Positions 11,225-19,210 of a stretch of 64,000 bases of DNA are shown here, in pieces (the stretch's first letter is position 1; each line of letters begins with the position of its first letter). The translations under genes were made by a program, and so were the position numbers. Source of the DNA: Flavobacterium sp. 83 (GTDB taxonomy: Bacteria > Bacteroidota > Bacteroidia > Flavobacteriales > Flavobacteriaceae); the NCBI RefSeq assembly GCF_000744835.1, contig NZ_JQMS01000001.1:1116001-1180000 (forward strand). The letters are read 5' to 3'. The notes under the pieces were generated by a model. It saw nothing but the letters and a program-made list of their open reading frames with translations. It was not told the origin of the DNA and ran no database searches.

Positions 11225-12475
11225 ATGTTAGAAAAAGAAGTAATAAATTTCGAAAAAACGGCTATAGTTGGTATTGTAACTCAAAATCAAAGTGAAGAGA
11301 AACTAAACGAGTATCTTGACGAATTAGAGTTTTTGACCTTTACTGCTGGGGGCCAAGTGGTAAAACGTTTTTCGCAAAAAATGGAACGCCCAAATCCCAA
11401 GACTTTTGTAGGAACAGGAAAAATAGAAGAGATTCATCAATTTGTAAAAGAGAATGATATTTCGACTTTAGTATTTGATGATGAATTATCGCCTTCACAG
11501 CAAAAAAATATATCTAAAATAATCGAGGAATGTAAAATTCTGGACAGAACGCACCTTATCCTTGATATTTTTGCACAACGGGCCGAAACTTCCTACGCCA
11601 GAACGCAGGTAGAATTAGCGCAATGCCAATATTTATTACCAAGACTTTCCGGTATGTGGACTCACTTGGAGCGTCAAAAGGGAGGAATTGGAATGCGTGG
11701 ACCTGGGGAAACCGAGATTGAAACGGATAGACGTATTGTTCGTGACCGAATCGCGTTATTGAAAGAAAAAATAAAAACCATCGACAAGCAAATGGGTGTG
11801 CAACGCGGTAATCGTGGCGCTATGGTTCGTGTGGCATTGGTAGGATATACTAATGTGGGGAAATCAACCTTGATGAATGCCGTAGGGAAAAGTGATGTTT
11901 TTGTAGAGAACAAACTTTTTGCAACTTTGGATACCACCGTTCGCAAAGTGGTTATCAAAAACCTGCCTTTCTTGCTTTCGGATACCGTAGGATTTATCAG
12001 AAAATTGCCAACGCAACTGGTTGATTCTTTCAAAAGTACGCTGGATGAGGTTCGTGAAGCTGATTTGTTATTGCACGTAGTTGATATTTCGCATCCTGAA
12101 TTTGAAGATCATATTGCATCCGTTAACCAAACATTATCAGATATCAAAGCCAATGACAAACCGGTAATTATGGTTTTCAATAAAATTGATGCTTACAAAC
12201 CCCTGACTATTGATGAAGATGATTTGATGACCGAGAAAACACCAAGACATTTCACTCTGGAAGAATGGAAAGCAACTTGGATGAGTCGAGTAGGCGAGCA
12301 AAATGCGTTATTCATTTCGGCTACCAACAAAGAGAATTTCGAGGAATTCAGAGAACGCGTTTACGAAGCCGTAAGACAAATTCACATCACCCGTTTTCCG
12401 TACAATAAGTTTTTATATCCGGACTATAAAGACGCGGTGGAGAAAGAAGAAAAAGAAGAGGAAAAAACCGAATAA
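11225..12475 (+). CDS. hflX: GTPase HflX, ribosome-associated
   Basis: A 416-residue GTPase of the Obg/HflX superfamily. The family binds the large ribosomal subunit and splits stalled or stress-hibernating ribosomes. The N-terminal domain (about 1-190) includes the typical glycine-rich stretch RQKGGIGMRGPGETEIETD. The G domain begins near residue 197 with G1 GYTNVGKST, then G3 DTVGF, G4 NKID, and SAT for G5. The C-terminus is highly charged (EKEEKEEEKTE). Length is normal for the family. A -7-like TAAATTTG lies 16 bases upstream, and a terminator follows 25 bases downstream, so the gene is probably monocistronic. Confidence 0.96.
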   Translation: MLEKEVINFEKTAIVGIVTQNQSEEKLNEYLDELEFLTFTAGGQVVKRFSQKMERPNPKTFVGTGKIEEIHQFVKENDISTLVFDDELSPSQQKNISKIIEECKILDRTHLILDIFAQRAETSYARTQVELAQCQYLLPRLSGMWTHLERQKGGIGMRGPGETEIETDRRIVRDRIALLKEKIKTIDKQMGVQRGNRGAMVRVALVGYTNVGKSTLMNAVGKSDVFVENKLFATLDTTVRKVVIKNLPFLLSDTVGFIRKLPTQLVDSFKSTLDEVREADLLLHVVDISHPEFEDHIASVNQTLSDIKANDKPVIMVFNKIDAYKPLTIDEDDLMTEKTPRHFTLEEWKATWMSRVGEQNALFISATNKENFEEFRERVYEAVRQIHITRFPYNKFLYPDYKDAVEKEEKEEEKTE

Positions 12476-12500
12476 TTCCCCTAAAACATAAAATACACCA

Positions 12501-12533
12501 ATCCCTTTTGACATTTCAAGAGGGATTTTTTTT
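12501..12533 (+). terminator. hflX terminator
   Basis: ATCCCTTTTGA pairs with TCAAGAGGGAT with one G-U pair around a four-base loop, followed by eight T. Confidence 0.88.
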
Positions 12534-12538
12534 GGGCC

Positions 12539-12645
12539 TGTCCCAGCTTCCTCTGCGTTACAGCTGCGTCAGGCTGTTTGCTGCAATCTTTTATTTTCGC
12601 TTCGCTGCATAAAAGGATTTCCACTTCCATCCTTCATGCGGGATT
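12539..12645. repeat. Structured intergenic element, copy 2
   Basis: The hairpin arms AATCTTTTAT and ATAAAAGGATT enclose TTTCGCTTCGCTGC. Downstream comes TTCCACTTCCATCC, and an outer TCCC/GGGA pair encloses the whole. The arm words, the single extra C/G in the 3' arm and the trailing CCATC match the element at 1417-1485, although the two primary sequences differ elsewhere. The compensating differences argue for a folded RNA or DNA hairpin. Confidence 0.55.
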
Positions 12646-12718
12646 TGGTGGATATAATTGCTATTTCGGGTTTTAGACTATTTGTAAGAAAAAATAAATA
12701 TATTTGATAATAAATAAA

Positions 12719-12802
12719 GTATGATGTTTGTCATACATATCTACCTAAAATTGGGTGGCTTTGTATGATTTTGTTATACATATACACAAGTTGGTGGCAA
12801 TG
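12719..12802. repeat. Two-unit degenerate direct repeat with internal hairpins
   Basis: Unit 1 (12719-12763) and unit 2 (12763-12802) share GTATGAT..TGT.ATACATAT followed by AA.TTGG and TGGC..TG. Each unit starts with its own small palindrome (GTATGA/TCATAC in unit 1). The repeat sits immediately upstream of an unknown lipoprotein gene. Confidence 0.6.
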
Positions 12803-12808
12803 TTACCG
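12788..12808. repeat. Gene-flanking direct repeat, left copy
   Basis: AAGTTGGTGGCAATGTTACC resembles AAGTTGGCGGATAGTTAACC at 13756-13776 on the other side of the single gene 12833-13630. An inverted GCCACCAAC also lies at 13639-13647, right after that gene. The arrangement looks like a boundary of a gene-sized unit; its function is not shown. Confidence 0.45.
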
Positions 12809-12832
12809 TAGAATAAACAGAAAACAGAAAAT

Positions 12833-13630
12833 ATGAATAAAATTAGAATTTCAATTTTGCTTTTGACAATTTCACTTTTTGTAGGTTGTGATTTTGTAAA
12901 AGATAGTTTTACCTTTAAAGATAAGACAAAAGAATTTGTGGAAACCTTAATGAAAAAGGACTATGATAAATGTGTTTCCCAAATGGCTTTGGAAAGTGAA
13001 ATTGGTAAAAACACAAATATTGACACTTTAAAATTGGGATTGGAGCAATTCCGAGGATTAGTAGAACGAAACTTTGGAGATAAGTTTGAGTATTCACTTA
13101 TGAAATCTGAAAAAAAGCGTTCAACAATTGAAAGTGAAAACACACCACCAAATACTACACTTGCATTAATTGAATTTACAAATGAAAAAGAATTTGGTGT
13201 TTTTCAAGTTTTATTTGATGACAATTCAAAAAAGATAATCAACATAAAAACACTTGATGTAAAAGAACCTATACCGAATATGGTTATCTTTTGGCTATTC
13301 GGTTTTTTGCCATTATCAATTTTACTTTTCAATATTTATGCAATTAGAGAAATTAAGAAAAGTACATTGTCAAAAAAATGGTTGAAATATTTAGCAATAA
13401 TATTTTTCAATTTACCGACAATTACATATTCTGCTGTCGAAGGTCTTTCGTATAAATTAGTGCATTTTCAATTTTTTGGTATCGGTTTTAGTTTTATGGG
13501 TTTTCTTGGTTCGGTATGGACTTTTGGAATTCCATTAGGTGGAATTTACTGGCTATGGAAACTGAAACAACACAAATTTGATGAAGAATTTAATTCGGAA
13601 AAAGAGGAACTTTCAATAACAGCTGAATAA
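12833..13630 (+). CDS. Unknown lipoprotein with C-terminal membrane helices
   Basis: A 265-residue protein I do not recognise. The N-terminus MNKIRISILLLTISLFVGC is a lipoprotein signal with Cys19. Residues about 25-145 are a soluble, charged domain reminiscent of DUF3887-like or NTF2-like export domains (FVETLMKKDYDKCVSQM), but I would not assign it. Three hydrophobic segments follow at about 146-168, 183-200 and 208-240. A lipoprotein signal combined with internal membrane helices is unusual, so the first segment may be an uncleaved anchor. The gene stands alone, bounded by non-coding spacers with flanking short repeats, and looks accessory. Confidence 0.6.
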   Translation: MNKIRISILLLTISLFVGCDFVKDSFTFKDKTKEFVETLMKKDYDKCVSQMALESEIGKNTNIDTLKLGLEQFRGLVERNFGDKFEYSLMKSEKKRSTIESENTPPNTTLALIEFTNEKEFGVFQVLFDDNSKKIINIKTLDVKEPIPNMVIFWLFGFLPLSILLFNIYAIREIKKSTLSKKWLKYLAIIFFNLPTITYSAVEGLSYKLVHFQFFGIGFSFMGFLGSVWTFGIPLGGIYWLWKLKQHKFDEEFNSEKEELSITAE

Positions 13631-13638
13631 AAAACACA

Positions 13639-13647
13639 GCCACCAAC
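13639..13647. repeat. Inverted GCCACCAAC after the lipoprotein gene
   Basis: The reverse complement of GTTGGTGGC at 12790-12798. Together they bracket the gene 12833-13630. Nine bases is short, so this is listed for context only. Confidence 0.3.
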
Positions 13648-13755
13648 AGCCATTTTGAGCTAGCTGGAATTTAGTGGAATTATCGTTTCGCATCAAGTTT
13701 TCGTTAAACCAAAAATTGAGCGATTACGAACTACACACCATCTCAAAGCAGCAAA

Positions 13756-13776
13756 AAGTTGGCGGATAGTTAACCG
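13756..13776. repeat. Gene-flanking repeat shared by two adjacent genes
   Basis: AAGTTGGCGGATAGTTAACC is a direct counterpart of the site at 12788-12808. Its core TTGGCGGATAGTTA is also matched, inverted and at 12 of 14 positions, by TAACCATTCGCCAA at 15025-15038, at the end of the next gene. Confidence 0.45.
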
Positions 13777-13857
13777 AAAATCGCTGAAAAATAGAAATGT
13801 AACATATTTTTTAAAAAGCATACTCATTTAAAAATATTAAATTAAAAAGTAACTTTT

Positions 13858-15027
13858 ATGAAAAACATTTCGAGACGTTCGTTTGTTAATAAATTTGGGT
13901 TAGGCGTAGGTGCATCAATTGCCATTACAACTCTTCCATCATTTATAACACAAGAAAAAAGGCAAAAACCATATACTGGAAAAAAATTAAACATAGCTCT
14001 TTGTGGTTTAGGCAATTACGCCTCTATGTTAGCCTCTGGAATAGAAGTTTCTGAATATTGCAATCTAGCAGGAATAGTTACTGGTTCTCCTGAAAAAGCC
14101 ATAAAATGGAAAGCCAAATACAATATTCCCGATAAAAATAGCTATAATTATCAAAATTTCGACGAAATAATTAATAATAAGGATATAGATTTAGTTTATG
14201 TTGTTTTGCCCAATGGATTGCATAAAGATTTTGTTATTCGTTCAGCAAAAGCAGGCAAAAATGTAATCACCGAAAAGCCAATGTCGATTTCTGTTGCTGA
14301 TTGCGAAGAAATGATAAAAGCGTGTGACGAAAACAATGTTCAATTGGCTGTTGGTTATCGTTTGCATTACGAACCAACACATTTAGAAATTAAACGATTA
14401 GGACAAGAAAAAGTTTTTGGACAAGTGCGGTTTATAGAAGCCTCACTTGGATACAAAACGTATGACACACTTGATAAAACTACTATTGTTGATGAACAAA
14501 AAGATTGGAGATTAAATAAAAAATTATCTGGAGGAGGTCCATTAATGGATTTAGGTATTTATTGTATTCAAGCTAGTCGTTATGTTTTAGGAGAAGAACC
14601 AATCGCTGTTACTGCCCAATTTGGTAGGATCAATAATAAAGATCGGTTTTCAGAAACCGAAGAAACAATTTCTTGGCAAATGGAATTTCCAAGTGGTGCG
14701 ATTGCCAATTGCAATACGTCTTGCGGTTTCAATATAGATAGGTTTTACGCATCTGCCGACGAAGGTTCATTTGAATTAATTCCAGCATTGAGTTATGGCC
14801 CTTTTGTAGGCAAAACATCGGAGAAAGAATTAAAATTTCCCGAAATAAATCAGCAAAAAACACAATTAGATGAAATATGTAAATTGCTAATAGAAAACAA
14901 AAAATTACCAAATCATATCACAGGAGAAGAGGGACTAAAAGATGTTAGAATTATTAACGCAATATATAAATCCGCCAAAACCGGAAAAAAGATTTTTCTA
15001 AAACAGAAAATCACGATAAATAAATAA
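13858..15027 (+). CDS. Gfo/Idh/MocA family oxidoreductase, exported
   Basis: A 389-residue NAD(P)-dependent oxidoreductase. The N-terminus has a twin-arginine signal (SRRSFVNKFG, then a hydrophobic stretch), so the folded, cofactor-loaded enzyme is probably exported by Tat to the periplasm. The Rossmann domain starts near residue 43 with NIALCGLGNYA. The family signature EKPMSISVADCEEM is near residue 138, followed by the C-terminal alpha/beta substrate domain with SGGGPLMDLGIYCIQ. Members related to glucose-fructose oxidoreductase act on sugars; the substrate here is not known. It stands alone among non-coding spacers, and an inverted copy of the gene-flanking repeat overlaps its stop codon. 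Confidence 0.85.
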   Translation: MKNISRRSFVNKFGLGVGASIAITTLPSFITQEKRQKPYTGKKLNIALCGLGNYASMLASGIEVSEYCNLAGIVTGSPEKAIKWKAKYNIPDKNSYNYQNFDEIINNKDIDLVYVVLPNGLHKDFVIRSAKAGKNVITEKPMSISVADCEEMIKACDENNVQLAVGYRLHYEPTHLEIKRLGQEKVFGQVRFIEASLGYKTYDTLDKTTIVDEQKDWRLNKKLSGGGPLMDLGIYCIQASRYVLGEEPIAVTAQFGRINNKDRFSETEETISWQMEFPSGAIANCNTSCGFNIDRFYASADEGSFELIPALSYGPFVGKTSEKELKFPEINQQKTQLDEICKLLIENKKLPNHITGEEGLKDVRIINAIYKSAKTGKKIFLKQKITINK

Positions 15028-15038
15028 CCATTCGCCAA
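15025..15038. repeat. Inverted copy of the gene-flanking repeat at the oxidoreductase stop
   Basis: TAACCATTCGCCAA is the reverse complement of TTGGCGAATGGTTA. It matches TTGGCGGATAGTTA at 13759-13772 in 12 of 14 positions and overlaps the end of the preceding gene. Confidence 0.4.
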
Positions 15039-15212
15039 GCAGCGAAACGTCAGATTGCCTAAAAACCTCGATTTTGAGTTTTGTTCTCGAGCTCCTATCT
15101 TTGAAAAATCACAAATATGAGATTCTTAGGTTTTTTTAGCTTTTTAGAGAAATTGACGTTGGTAGCACTATTCGAAAACCGCATAAAAATTAAAAATAAT
15201 TTCAAAAAATAT

Positions 15213-16940
15213 ATGAAAAAATACATACTTTCTTTACTATTATTTTTAATAATAAGCCTTAAAAGTTACTCGCAAATTATTTATGTAAAACAAGATGCGA
15301 CAGGCTTAAATAATGGCTCTAGCTGGGAAAACGCATATACTGATTTATGCATAGCTATTAATTCTACACCTAGCGGACAAATATGGGTAAGCCAAGGAGT
15401 GTATTTTCCAACAACCGATTTGAATGGGCAAATACCTAGTGATTCTAGATTCAAGACCTTCAAATTAAAATTAAACATTGCCATTTATGGCGGTTTTAAT
15501 GGAGTTGAGACTGATTTAAATCAAAGAAACTGGGTTAATTACCCAACGATACTCAGCGGTAATATTGGAGATACAAACTTGTACACCGACAATGTGATGA
15601 ATGTTTTTTCCAGTGAATATGTAAATTTAAATTTAAACTCTATTCTCGATGGATTAACAATAAAAGGAGGATATGCAAATAATAATGGTGGCGGAATTTA
15701 TGTAGATCAAACGAATGATGGGAGTTTTATAATAAAAAATTGCATCATAGAAGAAAATTTTGCTCGTGGAGAAGGCGGTGGGTTATATGTATTTAATAGT
15801 AATCCAATAATTGAAAATTGCATTTTCAGAAATAACAAGGCATTCAGAGGCGGAGGAATGTATTTATGGTATTCAGATGCAACTATAAGTAATTGCGAGA
15901 TTTACAATAATATTGCGGATAACTTTCCTACTAGTGGTTCAAGTTCTCTAATAGCTGGGGGAATTTACATTGGCTCCTATTCAAGTCCTAAAATCTTCAA
16001 TAATTCCGTAACGAATAATTTTGCTCGTGGAGAAGGCGGAGCTTTCGTAAATAACAGTAATTATGAAGTAGTTTTTAATAACAATATTGTGAGCGGGAAT
16101 CAATCGCAAGATGGCGGCGCGTTATTTCTAGGTTGGACGACATATTGTTTTAATAATTTATTTTTTAATAATCAGGCAACAAGGTATGGAGGAGCAATAT
16201 ATATGGATTATGACCCCAACAGAAGTCAGTTTATCAATAATACGGTGGTTAATAATTCTGCTGGAAATGAAGGCGGTGGATTGTATATTACCGGAGCAAA
16301 CCCTGATGTAACCAATAGTATTTTTTATAATAACACCAGTCCGATAGGTAGGCAAATAAGAGCCCTTAATGGAAATGGAAGCTGGTCTCCTGATTTTAGA
16401 TATTGTGTCATACAAGGAGGTTTGGCAAATTTAGCAACAGTAGGTAATCCAATAGTCTATCAAGATAACATAGATGTTAACCCTTTGTTTATAAATGTAG
16501 CTAATAATAACTTCCGTTTGCAGGCTACATCACAATTAATCAATGCAGGCACAACTAACTCAACCGTAATAACAAATCCTTGGTCAGGTTCAAATGGACA
16601 GGTAATAAATTTTCCAATCACTGATTTAGATAAATACCAAAGAATTGTAAATACTATTGATATTGGAGCTTATGAATTTGGTAGCTCTCTTGGAATTAAC
16701 ACACCTGAAAAATTTAGTTTTACCCTTTATCCAAATCCTGCAAATGGAATTTTTAATATCAGTTCATATACAAATTATGATTCGTTTTCAGTATATAATA
16801 TTCAAGGTATAGAGATTTTTCATAAGTTGAATGAATCAGCAATTAAGAGTATTGATCTTACCAACTACCCAACTGGATTGTACTTTGTTGATTTTTTCAT
16901 AAATAACAAAAAATATACTTATAAAATAATTAATAAATAA
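15213..16940 (+). CDS. T9SS-secreted right-handed beta-helix protein
   Basis: A 575-residue extracellular protein. ATG 15213 starts a clean signal peptide (MKKYILSLLLFLIISLKSYS); the 32 codons upstream of it in the open frame look like leader, not protein. The body (about 25-495) carries repeated parallel-beta-helix rungs of the type GGGIYV..., GEGGGLYVFNS and IIENCIFRNNKA, with asparagine ladders, plus choice-of-anchor Q-like features (IDIGAYEFG). Residues about 500-575 are a T9SS type-A sorting domain (FTLYPNPANGIFNI ... YPTGLYFVDF ... YKIINK). This tail directs secretion through the type IX system and surface attachment or release. Beta-helix proteins of this kind are often polysaccharide lyases or adhesins. 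I see no clear catalytic motif, so the role is open. Confidence 0.85.
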   Translation: MKKYILSLLLFLIISLKSYSQIIYVKQDATGLNNGSSWENAYTDLCIAINSTPSGQIWVSQGVYFPTTDLNGQIPSDSRFKTFKLKLNIAIYGGFNGVETDLNQRNWVNYPTILSGNIGDTNLYTDNVMNVFSSEYVNLNLNSILDGLTIKGGYANNNGGGIYVDQTNDGSFIIKNCIIEENFARGEGGGLYVFNSNPIIENCIFRNNKAFRGGGMYLWYSDATISNCEIYNNIADNFPTSGSSSLIAGGIYIGSYSSPKIFNNSVTNNFARGEGGAFVNNSNYEVVFNNNIVSGNQSQDGGALFLGWTTYCFNNLFFNNQATRYGGAIYMDYDPNRSQFINNTVVNNSAGNEGGGLYITGANPDVTNSIFYNNTSPIGRQIRALNGNGSWSPDFRYCVIQGGLANLATVGNPIVYQDNIDVNPLFINVANNNFRLQATSQLINAGTTNSTVITNPWSGSNGQVINFPITDLDKYQRIVNTIDIGAYEFGSSLGINTPEKFSFTLYPNPANGIFNISSYTNYDSFSVYNIQGIEIFHKLNESAIKSIDLTNYPTGLYFVDFFINNKKYTYKIINK

Positions 16941-17292
16941 GACTTAAGATTTTAATTATATAAATTGACAATCGATTAAAAAACACCCTCTGGCGCTCGT
17001 TTGTCCACGTTCTCTGGTGATCGTCTGGGACGAGTACCTACTTAAGTTAAGCGACAAAGTATAACGGTTGCAACGCTGATTGCTAAAAAACAGGGTATAA
17101 TTATGACGAAGATAATTCTGTTTTTTGTAATGTAAATGCCGAATATTTATGGTAATCTGTTTATAATAGCCGCGTTGCATACGTTTTATTTGGTTCACAC
17201 AACTAAGCAGGTGTACTATTCAAATAACGTGTTGTCAAAATTAAACTAGGATTACAAAAACCGTATCAAGTAGGCAATAAATTCAAATCAAA
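16941..17292. other. Non-coding spacer with a degenerate duplicated segment
   Basis: About 350 bases without a believable gene. At 16985-17040 two related words follow one another: CTCTGGCGCTCGTTTGTCC and CTCTGGTGATCGTCTGGGAC. The second ends in GACGAG, complementary to part of the first. A minus-strand open frame over this region has no protein-like character. The rest is unassigned. Confidence 0.4.
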
Positions 17293-17595
17293 ATGGAAAC
17301 GAAAACATATAGAGTTGTTACCTCAATGTCAATGATATTAACCTTTGTAGCAGCAGCGGCAAGCATTATTGGTGTTGCGATAACTGGTTTTTATCCGGGG
17401 ATTATTGTGCTATTGTTATTGACTTTGATCCCAATTTTGTCTAAATGTTACGCTAAAATAATTAGTAGGAAATCCAATATTTTTCAGAGAAATTACTACT
17501 TAACGCTCACAATTATTAATTTACTTACCATACTGGTTGTGTTATGGATGACACTAGTAATCGTACATGACCGAGTTCTTCATGACTGCTGTTGA
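17293..17595 (+). CDS. Small hypothetical membrane protein
   Basis: A 100-residue protein with three hydrophobic segments (about 10-32, 33-50 and 68-90) joined by a short basic loop (CYAKIISRKSNIFQRN), and a Cys-rich end (HDCC). I do not recognise the family. The start METKTYR is the only one giving a complete first helix. It stands alone between non-coding spacers in the accessory stretch, facing the lipoprotein gene at 17648-18091. It could be an inner-membrane accessory protein; nothing in the context identifies a function. Confidence 0.5.
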   Translation: METKTYRVVTSMSMILTFVAAAASIIGVAITGFYPGIIVLLLLTLIPILSKCYAKIISRKSNIFQRNYYLTLTIINLLTILVVLWMTLVIVHDRVLHDCC

Positions 17596-17647
17596 TCTTT
17601 ATTATAGAATGTAATAGCGAAATATGCACCAATTATTCTGCAGGTGC

Positions 17648-18091
17648 TCATTCCGTCGCCAAATCAAGTTTCTTGGCTGTAGTACTATCAATAAGTTCAA
17701 ACTGAAAATCTGAATCATCAAATTTTAAAGTTTCAGGAATAATGAAAGGAATATTCATGTAAGTTGTAACAACTCCATTTCCCCATTTGAAAATTTCACC
17801 CCGTCTTAACAAGACAAAAGGAGCCCATTTTTTATTCCCGCCGTATGATCTATAATCGTATTTTCCTTTAAGTGTATCTCCTATTTTTACGCCTCTTACT
17901 TCTCCAGAATCTTTGCCAGCACCGCCGTATTTTATCTCGAATTGCCCATAAAAATTATTCTCGGTTTCCATTAACCGCAGTAGCGCGATGTCTTTGCCTT
18001 TCAAGGCCTTATAAAATTTAAAGTTTTTAGGTTTGTCTGATTGACATCCAATAAAAATAAAAACGGTTACAATTGCGATTATACTTTTCAT
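17648..18091 (-). CDS. Hypothetical lipoprotein
   Basis: A 147-residue predicted lipoprotein. The signal MKSIIAIVTVFIFIGC ends at Cys16 followed by QSDKPKN, with an Asp near +3. The mature part is a compact beta-rich sequence (LMETENNFYGQFEIKYGG, GDTLKGKYDYRSYGG, GEIFKWGNG), like small beta-sandwich lipoproteins of Bacteroidetes, but I cannot name the family. A good promoter (18110-18143) precedes it. It is convergent with the small membrane protein gene. It appears intact and independently transcribed. Confidence 0.65.
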   Translation of the reverse strand: MKSIIAIVTVFIFIGCQSDKPKNFKFYKALKGKDIALLRLMETENNFYGQFEIKYGGAGKDSGEVRGVKIGDTLKGKYDYRSYGGNKKWAPFVLLRRGEIFKWGNGVVTTYMNIPFIIPETLKFDDSDFQFELIDSTTAKKLDLATE

Positions 18092-18109
18092 TCAGTTCCT
18101 GTTTTATAA

Positions 18110-18143
18110 CAAAGATATATAATTAACAAATGGTAAAGTTCAA
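18110..18143 (-). promoter_or_regulatory. Promoter of the lipoprotein gene 17648-18091
   Basis: On the minus strand, TTG (18143-18141), a 23-base spacer, then TATCTTTG (18117-18110). This matches the Bacteroidetes -33/-7 pattern and lies 19 bases from the ATG. Confidence 0.6.
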
Positions 18144-18174
18144 TAACTATTTGTTGTGATTTTGGATAAAGTCT

Positions 18175-18480
18175 TTACCTATTGTTGCTCGTTTGACGCA
18201 GTTCTGCAATGCTTGTCTGCCATGAGTATTTAATAGATTGCTGCACCTTGCAAACGGGCACAGTGGGAGTTATAGGAGATATAGCTGCCACGCGGAAGAA
18301 CAAGTATTGAAAGTACTTTGGGCTTCTACCTAAAACGGAAACCATTCGTGCAGAACGTTTTAACAGTTCCTCAAATCCGGGAACTTGGTGCTTGGCTTGA
18401 TTGAGGATTTTGTTTTCTCTTAAGGCGTCAGGATGTTTTTTTTTGTAGTCATAACACTGTTTTTTAATTATATTAGCAAA
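18175..18480 (-). pseudogene. Frameshifted remnant of a tyrosine-recombinase-like N-terminus
   Basis: On the minus strand an open frame reads ...HPDALRENKILNQAKHQV then PGFEELLKRSARMVSVLGRS then PKYFQYLFFRVAAI before losing similarity and stopping at 18175. A start ATG at 18452 is followed by ACTAC and nine A, which puts it one base out of frame; ten A would join MTTKKK to HPDALRENK. This resembles the N-terminus of the recombinase/integrase proteins found beside IS91-like elements. The homology is from memory and the fragment is short, so the assignment is tentative. It looks like a decayed gene: a frameshift at a homopolymer plus loss of the catalytic part. Confidence 0.4.
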
Positions 18481-18689
18481 TTAATTAAAATTTAGATTGA
18501 TGCCGCCAAAGGTTTAGCTCAACAGTGGTTTCCCGAAATGTAGGTTTTGGGGATTTCTGAAAGTCGATTTTGTACTTTTAAGTTTAGTCTTTAACCTAAA
18601 GGATATGCTTTCTTTCTTCTGCTCAGCGCCAAGCGGGTAATTGTAAGACGACCATTACGATATTGAATACAAACAAAACCATATAAAAA

Positions 18690-19061
18690 ATGAAAAAAGA
18701 TAAAATAATATTTTGGACTGCAACAACAATCATTGCATTATTTGAGGGAGTAATGCCTGCTCTGACTTCACAAACTGAATTGGCAAAAGAAGGAATTAGA
18801 CATTTAGGTTATCCAGAATATTTTGGAAACGCATTGGTTGTCTTTAAAGTTTTAGGAGTTTTAGCATTAATTATTCCGCAAGTTCCTAGACGAATAAAAG
18901 AATGGGCTTATGCAGGTTTTGCTTTTGACTTTATCTTCGCTACCATCAGTCACGGAGCGGTTGACGGAATAAATGGGCAGACATTTTTTCCATTGGTCGT
19001 ATTTGGAATTTTAGCTGTTTCTTACATTTACTATCATAAGTTAAACCCAAACAAAATTTAA
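18690..19061 (+). CDS. DoxX-like family membrane protein
   Basis: A 123-residue protein with four hydrophobic segments (about 7-24, 45-65, 71-92 and 97-117), consistent with the DoxX/DoxX-like family. Landmarks include the glutamate in the first helix (IALFEGVMPAL), the polar loop HLGYPEYFGNAL and GVLALIIPQVPRRIKEWAYAG. Proteins of this family are quinone-linked or of unknown redox role. It stands alone in the accessory stretch after a long non-coding spacer and ends about 100 bases before a strong bidirectional terminator. Confidence 0.8.
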   Translation: MKKDKIIFWTATTIIALFEGVMPALTSQTELAKEGIRHLGYPEYFGNALVVFKVLGVLALIIPQVPRRIKEWAYAGFAFDFIFATISHGAVDGINGQTFFPLVVFGILAVSYIYYHKLNPNKI

Positions 19062-19158
19062 ATTAATTGATTTTGTCTTTGAAGTAATCCACTGATACTC
19101 GTTTGCAATGCGGATAGAAGAAAAATGACTGTTTCAGGAAAGGACAGAGTAAGAATGA

Positions 19159-19195
19159 AAAAGACCTTTAGAGATTTTCTAAAGGTCTTTTTTTA
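19159..19195. terminator. Bidirectional terminator, DoxX-like / DUF3078
   Basis: AAAGACCTTTAG pairs with CTAAAGGTCTTT around a short loop, with an A-run on the left and a T-run on the right. It closes the DoxX-like gene on the plus strand and the DUF3078 end of the suf region on the minus strand. Confidence 0.88.
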
Positions 19196-19210
19196 TAAAA
19201 ATGTATTTTC

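Larger units (their letters stand above)
12476..12832. other. Spacer after hflX: terminator, structured element, tandem repeat
   Basis: About 357 bases without a gene. In order it holds the hflX terminator (12501-12533), the second copy of the structured intergenic element (12539-12645) and a two-unit direct repeat (12719-12802) just before the next gene. This marks the left border of the accessory stretch. Confidence 0.55.
18092..18689. other. Long non-coding spacer with a recombinase remnant
   Basis: About 600 bases without an intact gene. The left half contains the lipoprotein promoter and, on the minus strand, a frameshifted recombinase-like fragment (18175-18480). The right half (about 18484-18680) has no ORF. 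It carries words such as GCCGCCAAAGGTTTAGCTC and CAGCGCCAAGCGGGTAATTG, which resemble spacers I associate with accessory gene regions in Bacteroidetes; that link is from memory. Confidence 0.45.

Noticed and set aside
16956-17198. An 80-codon minus-strand open frame after the beta-helix gene
   Set aside because: The translation has no protein-like composition and runs through the degenerate repeated words of a non-coding spacer.
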